Shown: positions 15,768-24,533, counted from the stretch's first letter. The stretch: DNA of 34,051 nt from an uncultured Merdimonas sp. (GCA_944375745.1 CALWAV010000013.1:1-34051), one strand, 5' to 3'. Numbers and translations: made by a program. The notes: generated by a model from the sequence alone, not told the origin.

Positions 15768-16547
15768 AGTTCTTATAAACACATAGGTACTCTCATCGGA
15801 TTGTTCCGGATCAAACCGGTAATCCAGCCGGTCAAAAGCCTTCGCCTCCTCCGGCTCCTTCGCCTGCCGCTCTGCCAGGAAGCGCACCATCTCTCCTCTG
15901 GCCATTTTCGCATAGGTGCCTTTCTGTACAATCTTTCCGCCGGACCATTCTCCAAAGACACAGGTGATAAACCGGTCTTCTTTCTTCAGATACCGTTCCA
16001 CGCAGCGGGAATATTCTTTCGAGGCCAGATTCAGAATCACTGTACCGGAATCTGCGGAAATGCTCTCTCCCGATTCAAAGTGCCCGTCTGCGCAGGCCTC
16101 TCGAAAGATTCTGTCTCCCCAGAACATGTACAGATCCTTCGCCTCTCCCACAGACAGCCTGGCCTGCATCTCCAGCCGGTAAGGCGTCACTCCGTCCATG
16201 GGCTTTAAAACGCCGTAAAAGCCGGACAGAATCCGCAGGTGCTCCTGGACCCAGGACAGCATATCCTGTTCAAAAACCGCAGGCGCCATATACTGATACT
16301 GAATTCCCTCATAAGACAAAATGGCCGGCGTCAGATTTCCGCGCAGATCCATGGTCTGGAACCGTTCAAAATTCTGGCGGGCCAGAGACTCATTACAGCC
16401 CCAGAGCTTCTTTGCCTCCTCATAGGACAGCTCTCTCATGCGGGCCAGAAGGATTTCCGTATCATCCAGAAGCGCCGGCTCCCCAAGGGGCGCCAGCGTA
16501 TCTGTGTCCACATTCATTTTCTTGGCAGGAGAGATGATCAGTCTCAT
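15753..16547 (-). CDS. yaaA: YaaA family peroxide-stress protein
   Basis: 264 aa. It starts MRLIISPAKKMN, the hallmark of the YaaA (DUF328) family, and has LSGFYGVLKPMDGVTPYRLEM at about 108-128 and a late YAKMARGEMVRF motif. In E. coli YaaA limits free iron damage during peroxide stress; the fold binds DNA and is cytosolic. The start overlaps the stop of the peroxiredoxin gene bcp (ATGA), so both are made together, which supports an oxidative-stress role. Length is normal for the family. Confidence 0.93.
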   Translation of the reverse strand: MRLIISPAKKMNVDTDTLAPLGEPALLDDTEILLARMRELSYEEAKKLWGCNESLARQNFERFQTMDLRGNLTPAILSYEGIQYQYMAPAVFEQDMLSWVQEHLRILSGFYGVLKPMDGVTPYRLEMQARLSVGEAKDLYMFWGDRIFREACADGHFESGESISADSGTVILNLASKEYSRCVERYLKKEDRFITCVFGEWSGGKIVQKGTYAKMARGEMVRFLAERQAKEPEEAKAFDRLDYRFDPEQSDESTYVFIRTPALK

Positions 16548-16999
16548 GCAAGCTCCTCCAGCATCTGTGCCGGATTTTCCGCAGCCTTTACCTTATCAAA
16601 GGCCTTTGCAATGATTCCGTTTTCGTCAATCAGGTACGTGGTACGCACCACGCCCATGGACACCTTTCCGTAATTTTTCTTCTCCTTCCAGACATCATAG
16701 GCCTGAATCGTCTGAAGCTCCGGATCTGAGAGCAGCGTAAAGGTCAGTCCCTGTTTTTCCTCAAACCGTTTATGAGAAGCCACGGAATCTTTGCTGACCC
16801 CCAAAATCACCGCGCCCTTTTCCTCAAACTGGGGGCGGAGCTCTGAGAAACCGCAGGCCTGCCTCGTGCAGCCTGGTGTATTGTCCTTCGGGTAAAAGTA
16901 AAGAATCACCTTTTTCCCGGCGTAATCAGAAAGGCTGTGCATTTCTCCATTCTGATCGGGAAGGGTAAAATCAGGCGCTTTTGTTCCAATCTCAAGCAT
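16544..16999 (-). CDS. bcp: thiol peroxidase of the Bcp/PrxQ type
   Basis: 151 aa, peroxiredoxin fold. The peroxidatic Cys is C44 in DNTPGCT and the resolving Cys is C49 (RQAC), the atypical two-Cys spacing of Bcp/PrxQ. The late VVRTTYLIDENGIIAKAF segment is also typical. It reduces hydroperoxides using thioredoxin. GGAGGAG precedes the ATG at 16999, and a TATAAT-like -10 lies at 17052-17057. It overlaps yaaA and forms a two-gene oxidative-stress operon. Confidence 0.95.
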   Translation of the reverse strand: MLEIGTKAPDFTLPDQNGEMHSLSDYAGKKVILYFYPKDNTPGCTRQACGFSELRPQFEEKGAVILGVSKDSVASHKRFEEKQGLTFTLLSDPELQTIQAYDVWKEKKNYGKVSMGVVRTTYLIDENGIIAKAFDKVKAAENPAQMLEELA

Positions 17000-17051
17000 T
17001 GTATTCTCCTCCTACTGTTTTCATATGGTTTCCCTGCTATGCTTTACCGGC

Positions 17052-17057
17052 ATTATA
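17052..17057 (-). promoter_or_regulatory. -10 element upstream of bcp
   Basis: A perfect TATAAT on the minus strand, 52 bases before bcp. No good -35 is present at 16-18 bases, so an activator may be needed or the call may be wrong. It is flanked by a short repeat, TGCCGG, on both sides. Confidence 0.4.
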
Positions 17058-17077
17058 GCTTCCGGCATTTTTCTGTT

Positions 17078-18307
17078 CTATTGGCTTACCGTTCCGTCAC
17101 TGCCAATGGCAATTCCATTGGAAATACTTTCCAAACTCTGGTAAAAGCCCGGCTTTTCCGACTCTTCCAGCAGTGTCATCTGATTCGCCTGGCTGACGCA
17201 GGGAACCAGCCGGATCTCTGTGCCGTTCTCACTCAGAGTCAGCTCTGCCAGCATGGTCTCATAGGTTCCGTTGCTGAAAATAAAATTCCCCAGACTGTAA
17301 AAAACGGGTTTTCCCTCATAGTATTCAATCCCCTGAAGCACATGCGGATGGGCTCCTATGACAGCGTCAGCTCCCGCGTCAATATATTGTCTGGCCAGGG
17401 TTCTCTGATATTCCTCGGGCTGCGTACTTCTTTCGATGCCCCAGTGGACATAGACCACCGTAAAATCGCAGCTCTCCTCCGCTTTTTCTATCTCACTCAC
17501 CAGAGCCGCAGCGTCATAGGTGGTAAAGAGCCCGGAGCTGTCCGCGGAAGCATTCCAGGAATACTCCGGTATCACCCGGCTTGCTCCCAGAAAACCGATG
17601 GTTTTCCCGTGGATTTCAAAGGTCTTCAGTGCCTTCGCTTCCTCCAGATTCTCTCCCGCTCCCACATGGGCAATGCCTGCGCCGTCCAGCGTCCGCAGCG
17701 TCTCTGTCAGAGGGCTTCTTCCAAAGTCCAGCATATGATTATTGGCCAGGGTCACGATATCCACGCTTAAATCCGAAAGAACAGACACATATCCCGGATC
17801 CACCCGGAAGGTATACTGCTTATCCTCCATGGCTTCACCTGTGGTTCCAAATGGGAATTCCTCATTCACCATGAAAACATCCGCGCTCTCAAGAACCTCC
17901 AGAAGCCCCTCCGAAGCAGCTGCGGAAATTCCCTGCTGGCTGTATTTGCTCTGGAGCAGATCGGTGAGAAACAGATCCCCGCCGAAGAGAAGGGTCACAG
18001 GTTCTCCCTCCCAAACCTCCTCCGTCTGCTGTCCGGCCTCCGCATTCTCAATCTCTCCATCTGCAGCCTGTACGGTTCCGCTCTGGCCTCCGCCTGCCGG
18101 TTCTCCGGCACCGTTTTCTTCCGTCCCGGCCGGGACTCCCTGTCCCGGATCCACCACCGTCACCTGGGGAGTCTGATACGGGCTCTCCTTTTCCTCTGTC
18201 TCCGGAGGCCTTACAAGTCCGCCTGCCAGACAGATGGACAGACTTACTACCAGCAGCAGAATGCAGAACCTGAATCCCCGTACCAGAATCTTAAGAAGCT
18301 TTCCCAT
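17078..18307 (-). CDS. CapA family metallophosphatase-like membrane-anchored protein
   Basis: 409 aa. An N-terminal signal-anchor helix (about residues 8-30) is followed by a low-complexity Glu/Gly/Pro/Gln linker to about residue 100, then the CapA/PgsA catalytic-like domain. Motifs: LFGGDLFLTD, MVNEEFPFGT, LANNHMLDFG, VVYVHWGIE, GAHPHVLQG and YSLGNFIFS. The D, E, N-N-H and H-x-H pattern matches the metallophosphatase core. In Bacillus CapA is needed for poly-gamma-glutamate synthesis, but many Clostridia carry CapA-like proteins without the capBC genes, and none are visible here. The domain should face the outside of the membrane. A GGAGG lies before the ATG. Confidence 0.9.
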   Translation of the reverse strand: MGKLLKILVRGFRFCILLLVVSLSICLAGGLVRPPETEEKESPYQTPQVTVVDPGQGVPAGTEENGAGEPAGGGQSGTVQAADGEIENAEAGQQTEEVWEGEPVTLLFGGDLFLTDLLQSKYSQQGISAAASEGLLEVLESADVFMVNEEFPFGTTGEAMEDKQYTFRVDPGYVSVLSDLSVDIVTLANNHMLDFGRSPLTETLRTLDGAGIAHVGAGENLEEAKALKTFEIHGKTIGFLGASRVIPEYSWNASADSSGLFTTYDAAALVSEIEKAEESCDFTVVYVHWGIERSTQPEEYQRTLARQYIDAGADAVIGAHPHVLQGIEYYEGKPVFYSLGNFIFSNGTYETMLAELTLSENGTEIRLVPCVSQANQMTLLEESEKPGFYQSLESISNGIAIGSDGTVSQ

Positions 18308-18373
18308 TCATCCTCCTTTACCCGGGAGCATGGATACAAGACCCGCTCCCCTTTCCCGGTCTTCCGCGGATAA

Positions 18374-20638
18374 TCAGGAACACTTGCTCCAGCCGCAGTT
18401 TTTACAGATATTGCAGCCGCCCTCAAAGCTCAAAGGCTCTCCACACTCAGGACATACAATCTGAGCTTTTTTCTCTGCCACCGCCTTGGGCTTTGGCACT
18501 GGCTTTGCCTCTCCGCCTTCTTTGATTCTGCGCTCCTTGAGCTCTTCCTGAACCTCCAGATACATGTCAAGCAGCGCATTTCCCACAGCCATCGGACAGC
18601 AGGAGCCCTTGCTGGTATCCCCCTTCGTGGCCCGGCGCACCGTGTAGGACGGGCAGGATCCGGTAGAATTGAGCTGGTCAATGATGGTGTAAATGTCGAT
18701 GCCGCCCCGGGCACTGATGGAAATCATACGGGACAGGCCGATCATGAAATTGTTGCAGCCGCCGGTGGAGCCCTTGCTCAGATAAATCTCCAGCAGAGCC
18801 CCCGTATGAGGATCAAACAGAGCGATGCAGTGGAGGCTTCCGCAGCCGGTAATCAGCTTTCTCTTCTTTCCCAGCACATCGTCATTGACCTTGATGATTT
18901 CACCCCGGCCGAGACCTTCTCCTGCCGCTATGCCTTTTTTCTTGTCTGTACTCAGGATTCCCACCCGTTTGCAGCCGTCACGGAAAATCGTGATGCCCTT
19001 CAGGCCTCTTTCATAGGCATAAAGGTACAGACGCTCCGTCTCTTCCACGGTAAAGGAATTGGGCACATTCACTGTGGAGCTGATGGATGCGTCGATATGC
19101 TCCTGCCATACGGACTGCATGTCGATTCTCTGGCGGTAATCCAGAGTCATGGCTGTCACAAAGAAATCCGGCAGGCTGCCCTCATCCTTGATCTTATGCT
19201 CCTTCATATACTGCTCCACAATCGGCGTATAGACCTTATAGTACACATCACTTCCGTGAAGAGACTCTGTCTTTCTCTCGTAATAATTGGCGTAAATGGG
19301 CTCAATGCCGCCGGAGATGCCCAGCATCGTGGACAGCGTTCCGGTGGGGGCAATGGTCAGAAGCTGGGAATTGCGGAGTCCGTATTTCTGTACCAGCTCC
19401 CGGGTGCGCTCTGTGGTATTGCGCAGGAAATAGGGAGTCTCCATGATTTCCTCCACATTGCATCTTGGGAAAGCCCCTTCCTCTTTGGCCAGCAGCGCCG
19501 AGGTCTCGATGGCCGTATCTGCCATGGCAAAACCAATCCGGTCACAAATCTCCACGGCCTCAGCCTCTCCGTAGGTCAGGCCCAGCTTCAGAAGCATGTC
19601 CGCAAGGCCCATGATACCAAGGCCGATCTGTCTCCAGTCTGACACGCTTTCCTGCTGTTCCTTCAGAGGATGCAGCGGAAGCCCCTCCTCAAGCACCTCG
19701 TTGAGAGCCTTTACACAGACTCTGACGCAGTCCTTGAACAGGCCGAAATCAAAATACGCATTATCCTCAAAGGGATTCTGCACAAACTCTGACAGGTTCA
19801 TGCTGCCCAGAAGACAGCTTCCCCCTGCGGGCAGCGGCTCCTCCGCACAGGGATTGACACCTGCGTAGGAGAAGGATTTTGTATTGGAAAGCAGGTTCCA
19901 CTCCTTAATCCGGTCCCAAAACAGAGCGCCCGGCTCCGCGTAATCCCAGTTAGTCTCCGCCAGGTGGTGGAACAGATCCCGGGCCATGATCTTCTTTTCG
20001 ATCTTCTGACCTGTCTCTTCTCTTGTATAATGAAGCAGGAATGGCTTATTTTCTTTTACTGCCTCCATGAATTCATTGCTGACCCGAACAGAGATGTTGG
20101 CCTTTGTCACCTTGTTCAGGTCCGTCTTCAGATCCACAAACTCTTCCACGTCCGGATGGGAGCAGTCAATGGATATCATCAGGGCGCCCCGTCTTCCGTT
20201 CTGTCCGATCAGGCTGGTCACCAGTGAATAAAGCTCCATAAAAGACACGGAGCCGCTGGTCTCTTTGGCCGCGTTGTTGATGGCGGCTCCTCTGGGACTT
20301 AAACCCGAAATGTCGATGCCGCAGCCTCCTCCATAGCTGTAAGTCCGGGCAAGCTTCGTGGCGCAGTTGAAAATACTCTCGATATTATCTTCCGGAGGCG
20401 TAATCACATAGCAGTTGGACAGGCTGATCTTCTTCCCATGGTTCTGCAGTCCCCGGTTGGACAGAATCCTTCCGCCGAACAGAAACTTCTTTTCCTTAAT
20501 CAGCTTGGCCACATCCTGATTTCCGCCGCTGACGCGCGTAATCCACTCTTCGAAATTCTCATTTTCGAAGCAGTATTTTTTCTTCCAGATATCCGTTCCC
20601 AGCTGGTTATTTTCTCCCAGCCACTCCTTTTCGTCCAT
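18374..20638 (-). CDS. nrdJ: adenosylcobalamin-dependent (class II) ribonucleotide reductase
   Basis: 754 aa, makes deoxyribonucleotides with a B12-derived radical, independent of oxygen. The active-site triad NPCAE lies at 262-266 (C264, E266). C76 in SLSNCYV and C275 in GGSCLLGSMNL are conserved positions for the redox pair and substrate site. The radical-domain segment SGGIEPIYANYYER and a C-terminal Cys-rich tail (CPECG, CNICKNC, KCS) complete the protein; the tail probably binds zinc and carries the reactivating thiols. The frame extends eight codons upstream, but the ATG at 20638 has GGGAG at the right distance while the first ATG has none. Two NrdR boxes overlap its promoter. Confidence 0.95.
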   Translation of the reverse strand: MDEKEWLGENNQLGTDIWKKKYCFENENFEEWITRVSGGNQDVAKLIKEKKFLFGGRILSNRGLQNHGKKISLSNCYVITPPEDNIESIFNCATKLARTYSYGGGCGIDISGLSPRGAAINNAAKETSGSVSFMELYSLVTSLIGQNGRRGALMISIDCSHPDVEEFVDLKTDLNKVTKANISVRVSNEFMEAVKENKPFLLHYTREETGQKIEKKIMARDLFHHLAETNWDYAEPGALFWDRIKEWNLLSNTKSFSYAGVNPCAEEPLPAGGSCLLGSMNLSEFVQNPFEDNAYFDFGLFKDCVRVCVKALNEVLEEGLPLHPLKEQQESVSDWRQIGLGIMGLADMLLKLGLTYGEAEAVEICDRIGFAMADTAIETSALLAKEEGAFPRCNVEEIMETPYFLRNTTERTRELVQKYGLRNSQLLTIAPTGTLSTMLGISGGIEPIYANYYERKTESLHGSDVYYKVYTPIVEQYMKEHKIKDEGSLPDFFVTAMTLDYRQRIDMQSVWQEHIDASISSTVNVPNSFTVEETERLYLYAYERGLKGITIFRDGCKRVGILSTDKKKGIAAGEGLGRGEIIKVNDDVLGKKRKLITGCGSLHCIALFDPHTGALLEIYLSKGSTGGCNNFMIGLSRMISISARGGIDIYTIIDQLNSTGSCPSYTVRRATKGDTSKGSCCPMAVGNALLDMYLEVQEELKERRIKEGGEAKPVPKPKAVAEKKAQIVCPECGEPLSFEGGCNICKNCGWSKCS

Positions 20639-20657
20639 TATCTCCCACTCCAATCCA

Positions 20658-20712
20658 TTCATAGATATAGTTGTATAGCTCTTATACTAGCACAAGATAT
20701 AGTTTTCCTCAA
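20658..20712 (-). promoter_or_regulatory. nrdJ promoter with two NrdR boxes
   Basis: Two copies of a CTATATCT-centred palindromic element lie on the minus strand at 20690-20705 (AAACTATATCTTGTGC, strong) and 20658-20673 (weaker). They are offset by 32 bases, the three-turn spacing of tandem NrdR sites. The strong box fills the spacer between TTGAGG (20707-20712) and TAGTAT (20684-20689). NrdR would repress when dATP is high. Confidence 0.78.
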
Positions 20713-20748
20713 GAGGCTTTTTCTGTGCATTCCCGAAGTCTCCTCTTT

Positions 20749-21225
20749 TTACGATTCCAGCCCCTCATCCTCAATCAGATCCGTACCGTCAGCCGCAGAG
20801 GTGGCCAGGAAATCGCAGCGTTCATTCTGCTCATGGCCGTCATGGCCCTTGACCCAGATGAATTTCACCTGATGGGGTTCTTTTGCCTTCAGCAGCCTTT
20901 TCCAAAGATCCACATTTTTCACGGGCCCTGCGCTTCCTCTCCAGTTCTTCTTCAGCCATCCGTCCACCCAGTGCTGGTTAAAAGCGTCCGTCACATATTT
21001 GGAATCAGAATACACTTCCACCTGGCAGGGACGGTTCAGAGCCTCCAGCCCCACGATCACAGCCATCAGCTCCATCCGGTTATTCGTCGTCCTTTTATAC
21101 CCCTGGCTATATTCCCGCATATGAAGCTGCCCTTTTGCATCCTCACAGGTCAGGATTACCCCGTAGCCTCCCGGCCCATCCGGATTTCCTCTGGCTGCCC
21201 CGTCTGTATAGATTTTTACAAGCAT
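20749..21225 (-). CDS. rnhA: ribonuclease HI
   Basis: 158 aa, removes RNA from RNA-DNA hybrids. The catalytic carboxylates are visible: D in YTDGAARGNP, E in NNRMELMAV, D in YSDSKYV and the late D in NERCDFLA; WVKGHDGHEQNE is the conserved His loop. The frame runs back to 21306, but the ATG at 21225 has GGAGG nine bases before it and gives the standard N-terminus and length. The nrdJ promoter starts 22 bases past its stop, so the two DNA-metabolism genes are adjacent but separately promoted. Confidence 0.94.
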   Translation of the reverse strand: MLVKIYTDGAARGNPDGPGGYGVILTCEDAKGQLHMREYSQGYKRTTNNRMELMAVIVGLEALNRPCQVEVYSDSKYVTDAFNQHWVDGWLKKNWRGSAGPVKNVDLWKRLLKAKEPHQVKFIWVKGHDGHEQNERCDFLATSAADGTDLIEDEGLES

Positions 21226-21293
21226 ACGTTTAAACCTCCAAGCACTTCTTTTCTGCCCGCAAATCCAAAACCCCGCAGGATTCTGCGAGTCAG

Positions 21294-21327
21294 AAAAAGG
21301 GGACACACCAGCCGGTGTGTCCCCTTT
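21294..21327 (-). terminator. terminator of the purine permease gene
   Basis: A perfect 14-bp stem, aaaggggacacacc (21296-21309) with ggtgtgtcccctttt's partner arm (21314-21327), is followed on the minus strand by TTTTT. It lies about 60 bases past the permease stop and upstream of rnhA. Confidence 0.9.
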
Positions 21328-21385
21328 GATGTTCTATCCTATTTTACCTGATAGGAGCCGGGAATGCAACCTGTCTTCTCTTTCC

Positions 21386-22741
21386 TTACAGCAGCGCCAG
21401 AAGCACAAAGTTCAGAATAAACAGGAACGTGCATACCCAGAGAATCGGATGAATCTCCTTTGTCTCCTTCTTGCAGATCTTTACGATGCAGTAGAAAATG
21501 AAGCCTGTGGCAATACCGTAAGAAATGCTGTAGCACAGAGCCATTACAAAGCCTGCGAAGAATGCCGGAATCGCCTCGCTGAGATCCTCCCAGTTAATCT
21601 CCTTGAAGGAAGAAGTCATCATAATACCTACCGCTACCAGCGCGGGAGCAGTCGCCGCAAAAGGAACTGCGCTTACAAAAGTAGCAAGAAATGCGGAAAG
21701 TGCAAAGCAGATCGCTACCACTACGGAAGTAAGACCTGTACGTCCGCCTGCTCCGATACCGGAAGCGCTCTCCACGAAGGTGGTCGTATTGGAAGTTCCG
21801 AACAGAGCTCCGATGGAAGTAGCCGTCGCATCTGCGAAAAGAGCCTTGTCCAGTCTGGATTTGAAGCCCGCGCTCTTCTCCATCATCTCCTCATCCTCAG
21901 CGCTGAAAATACCGCTGCGGCGTCCGGTTCCGATAAAGGTTCCGATAGTATCAAAGGTATCTGTGATGCTGAAAGAGAAGATCGTGATCAGCACCAGCGG
22001 AATCTTGGCCGGATCAGAAAACAGGGTTCCAATGCCACCTTCCTTAAAGATAGCAAGGAATGTGGTGGGCAGAGCCGCGCATGCCTCTGAAAAGCTTGTG
22101 GTATCCTGGGGAGACGTTACCCCAAACGGAATACCAATCAGCGTGGTCGCAATAATTGCAATCAGGATTGCTCCCTTTACATTGCATACAAGAAGCACAA
22201 TCGTCAGAATCAGTCCGATGATAAATACCCAGAATGCCGGCTGATTCAGTGTAGCCAGAGCGGGAACACCGCTGTCAAAAGTGATGATGCCCACGTTCAG
22301 AAGTCCGATATACGCTACAAAGATACCGATGCCGCCGCCGATTGCGTTCTGCAGGCCTGTCGGAATCGATTTGATGATGTATTTCCGGACCTTTGTCACG
22401 GTGATCAGAATATTTACGACACCGCAGATAAATACCATGGACAGGGCCTGCTGCCAGGTAAATCCAAGTCCGAAGCATACGGTATAGACAAAAAACGCAT
22501 TCAGGCCCATACCGGGTGCCTGCGCGTAGGGAACGTTCGCCACCAGACCCATAACCAGGGTTCCGATAATAGAAGCAATGATCGTAGCAAGGAACACTGC
22601 TCCCCATTCCATGCCGGACTGGGACAGAATGCTGGGGTTCACCACAATGATGTAGGACATTGCAAAGAATGTGGTAAGTCCCGCCATAATCTCAGTGGAA
22701 ACAGACGTGCCGTTCTCTTTGAGTTTGAAGAATTTCTCCAT
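21386..22741 (-). CDS. NCS2/AzgA-type guanine/hypoxanthine permease
   Basis: 451 aa, about 12-14 membrane spans. Family signatures are TEIMAGLTTFFAMSYIIVVNP at the N-terminus (20 residues shown in part), YAQAPGMGLNAFF, FSITDTFDTIGTFIG and FGTSNTTTFVESASGIGAGGRTG (seen around residues 325-347). These place it in the PbuG/PbuO branch, proton-driven import of guanine, hypoxanthine or adenine. AGGAGGG precedes the start at 22741. It is monocistronic with a strong terminator. I looked for a purine riboswitch in the leader and did not find its conserved junction sequences, although the leader is structured. Confidence 0.92.
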   Translation of the reverse strand: MEKFFKLKENGTSVSTEIMAGLTTFFAMSYIIVVNPSILSQSGMEWGAVFLATIIASIIGTLVMGLVANVPYAQAPGMGLNAFFVYTVCFGLGFTWQQALSMVFICGVVNILITVTKVRKYIIKSIPTGLQNAIGGGIGIFVAYIGLLNVGIITFDSGVPALATLNQPAFWVFIIGLILTIVLLVCNVKGAILIAIIATTLIGIPFGVTSPQDTTSFSEACAALPTTFLAIFKEGGIGTLFSDPAKIPLVLITIFSFSITDTFDTIGTFIGTGRRSGIFSAEDEEMMEKSAGFKSRLDKALFADATATSIGALFGTSNTTTFVESASGIGAGGRTGLTSVVVAICFALSAFLATFVSAVPFAATAPALVAVGIMMTSSFKEINWEDLSEAIPAFFAGFVMALCYSISYGIATGFIFYCIVKICKKETKEIHPILWVCTFLFILNFVLLALL

Positions 22742-22844
22742 TACATAACCCTCCTAGTTTTCTCGCCCCTTTCGGGGATTTGCAGGTTGTCTGATCTGCT
22801 TTGGCCCGCAGGCCTCCCGCAAATCAAAATACGGTTTTATGTTA
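22742..22844 (-). promoter_or_regulatory. structured leader and promoter of the purine permease
   Basis: An extended -10 (TG-C-TAACAT, 22839-22847) with a weak -35 would start RNA near 22832. In the roughly 90-base leader, gatttgcagg (22777-22786) pairs with cccgcaaatc (22816-22825) over 10 bp with one G-U, and a cccc-tttc-gggg hairpin (22766-22777) shares a base with it just before the ribosome site. This does not match the purine riboswitch. Class unknown. Confidence 0.45.
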
Positions 22845-22939
22845 GCACATAATCTCAGAAAAGTCCATGTAATGTCAGTCATTTTCACTCTTTCGGATTT
22901 CCTATAAATACTTATTAGATATTCTTATAAACAGCTATC

Positions 22940-22985
22940 GACGCCGGTGTACAAGGGACCATACAGCTCCCTGTACACCGGCGTC
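22940..22985 (-). terminator. long hairpin downstream of spoIVA
   Basis: Arms gacgccggtgtac and gtacaccggcgtc plus aggga/tccct give about 18 bp with one bulged A. It begins eight bases past the spoIVA stop, where a terminator is expected, but the following sequence (GATAGCTGTTTATAAG) lacks a solid T run. Confidence 0.6.
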
Positions 22986-22992
22986 AGTAATT

Positions 22993-24474
22993 TCAAATAA
23001 TAATACAGATCAGGCCGCCGGTGCTTTCATTCACGATTTTCTGCATGGTCTCCTGCAGCTTCACCTGGCTTTCATCTCCTATCTGATAAATCTTGCTCCG
23101 GATACCATCCTCCACCAGTTCCTCCACGGATTTCCCGAAAATATTCGTATTCCAGATTCCTTCCTCCGAGCTGCTGCTGTCTTTGAGAAACCGGATCAGA
23201 TCCTGCGCCTGTTCCTCGCTTCCCACGATAGGCGCAATCTCCGTCTCAATGTTTGCCCGGATCATATGGATGCTGGGCGCGACAGACCGGATTTTTACGC
23301 CGAATTTATTTCCCTGGTGGATCAGTTCCGGTTCTTCCAGTGTGATCTCGGACTGATCCGGCAGAACCACACCATAGCCTTTCTGCCGGACAGAGGACAC
23401 AGCCGCCTCCACTCTCGCATACTCCTTTTTCATGCGGGACAGTTCCCGGATCAGCGCAATCAGCTCATATTCTCCGAGTATTTCGCTTCCGGTCAGCTCA
23501 CTGAGAAGCTCGTAATAATATTTTTCGTCTATTTCCAGCATCACCTGGCCGCAGCCGCTGTCCATATGAATGCCCTCAAGCTTTACCTTTTCTATGTACG
23601 GACTGTCTGTTTTGAGATTTTCAGGCGTCAGTTCCCGGATAGTACTGATTCGGTCCGCAGTTTCACGGATGCTTTTGATGATATCCTGCTTAATCTTGTG
23701 GTCCATAGGAAGCATTTCCACCCATTTGGGCACATAAAACTCCAGCTTTGCCAGAGGAAACTCATAGAGAATCTGCTCCAGAATCCGGGTGATGTCCTCT
23801 TTTTTCAGCTGCTCGCAGTTCACCGGCAGAACAGCCACTCCATACTTTTCTTCCATGCGGGCCGCCTGCGACTGCACCGGTTCGCTGTAGGGCCGTTCGG
23901 AGTTCAGCAGGATAATAAAGGGTTTCCCCAGCTTTTTTAATTCTGCCACGGTCCGCTCTTCCGGCTCTGTATAGTTTTCTCTGGGGATTTCCCCAAACGA
24001 TCCGTCGCAGGTCACCACGATTCCGATGGTGGCATGATCGGTGATGACTTTCTGGGTGCCCAGCTCCGCCGCCTGGGAAAAGGGAATTTCATAATCGAAC
24101 CAGGGCGTTTTCACCATCCGCTCTTCCCCGTCCTCAATATGCCCCTCGCTGCCGGGCACCATAAAACCCACACAGTCGATCATGCGGATCCGCACTTCCA
24201 CATCATCGGAGATCCGCACTGCCGCAGCTTCCTTGGGAATAAACTTGGGCTCCGTGGTCATAATCGTCTTTCCCGCCGCTGACTGGGGCAGCTCATCTCT
24301 GGCCCTGGTCCGGGCGTGCTCATCCTCAATGCCCGGCAGCACGCAGAGATCCATGAACCGCTTGATAAATGTAGATTTTCCGGTGCGGACCGGCCCTACC
24401 ACCCCCAGATAAATCTCGCCTCCTGTCCGGGTCTTAATATCCCTGTACAGGTTATATTCGGAACTTTTGTCCAT
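22993..24474 (-). CDS. spoIVA: stage IV sporulation protein A, spore coat morphogenetic ATPase
   Basis: 493 aa, matching the usual SpoIVA length. The N-terminus YRDIKTRTGGEIYLGVVGPV leads into Walker A GPVRTGKST (27-35); DCVGFMVPG is the Walker B region, and a long alpha-helical middle is followed by the conserved C-terminus, ending in GGLICIII. SpoIVA polymerises using ATP on the forespore surface and is the base of the spore coat. The frame is open to 24585, but the ATG at 24474 has GGAAGGGG upstream and gives the standard start. A sigma-E-like promoter lies just before it. All domains look intact, so the host should be spore-forming. Confidence 0.97.
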   Translation of the reverse strand: MDKSSEYNLYRDIKTRTGGEIYLGVVGPVRTGKSTFIKRFMDLCVLPGIEDEHARTRARDELPQSAAGKTIMTTEPKFIPKEAAAVRISDDVEVRIRMIDCVGFMVPGSEGHIEDGEERMVKTPWFDYEIPFSQAAELGTQKVITDHATIGIVVTCDGSFGEIPRENYTEPEERTVAELKKLGKPFIILLNSERPYSEPVQSQAARMEEKYGVAVLPVNCEQLKKEDITRILEQILYEFPLAKLEFYVPKWVEMLPMDHKIKQDIIKSIRETADRISTIRELTPENLKTDSPYIEKVKLEGIHMDSGCGQVMLEIDEKYYYELLSELTGSEILGEYELIALIRELSRMKKEYARVEAAVSSVRQKGYGVVLPDQSEITLEEPELIHQGNKFGVKIRSVAPSIHMIRANIETEIAPIVGSEEQAQDLIRFLKDSSSSEEGIWNTNIFGKSVEELVEDGIRSKIYQIGDESQVKLQETMQKIVNESTGGLICIII

Positions 24475-24491
24475 AAAAATACCCCTTCCAT

Positions 24492-24533
24492 ATATACTGC
24501 TACAGTATATGCAAGAGGTATTTTTCCTATGTG
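24492..24533 (-). promoter_or_regulatory. putative sigma-E promoter and palindrome before spoIVA
   Basis: On the minus strand CATATACT (24504-24511) differs by one base from the sigma-E -10 (CATACACT). CACATAGG (24526-24533) gives a CATA core at a 14-base spacing. The -10 overlaps a perfect palindrome, atatactg-cta-cagtatat (24492-24510), at the expected start of transcription. Confidence 0.55.

Noticed and set aside
18308-18373. Terminator between nrdJ and the CapA-like gene
   Set aside because: Partial GC-rich complementarity exists but no T run follows; read-through from nrdJ into the CapA-like gene cannot be excluded.
20639-20748. Cobalamin riboswitch before the B12-dependent nrdJ
   Set aside because: The gap is only 110 bases and is explained by rnhA spacing, the promoter and NrdR boxes; no B12-box sequence was seen.
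22742-22838. Purine riboswitch before the NCS2 permease
   Set aside because: The conserved junction sequences and P1 pattern of the purine riboswitch are absent; only an unassigned structured leader is supported.
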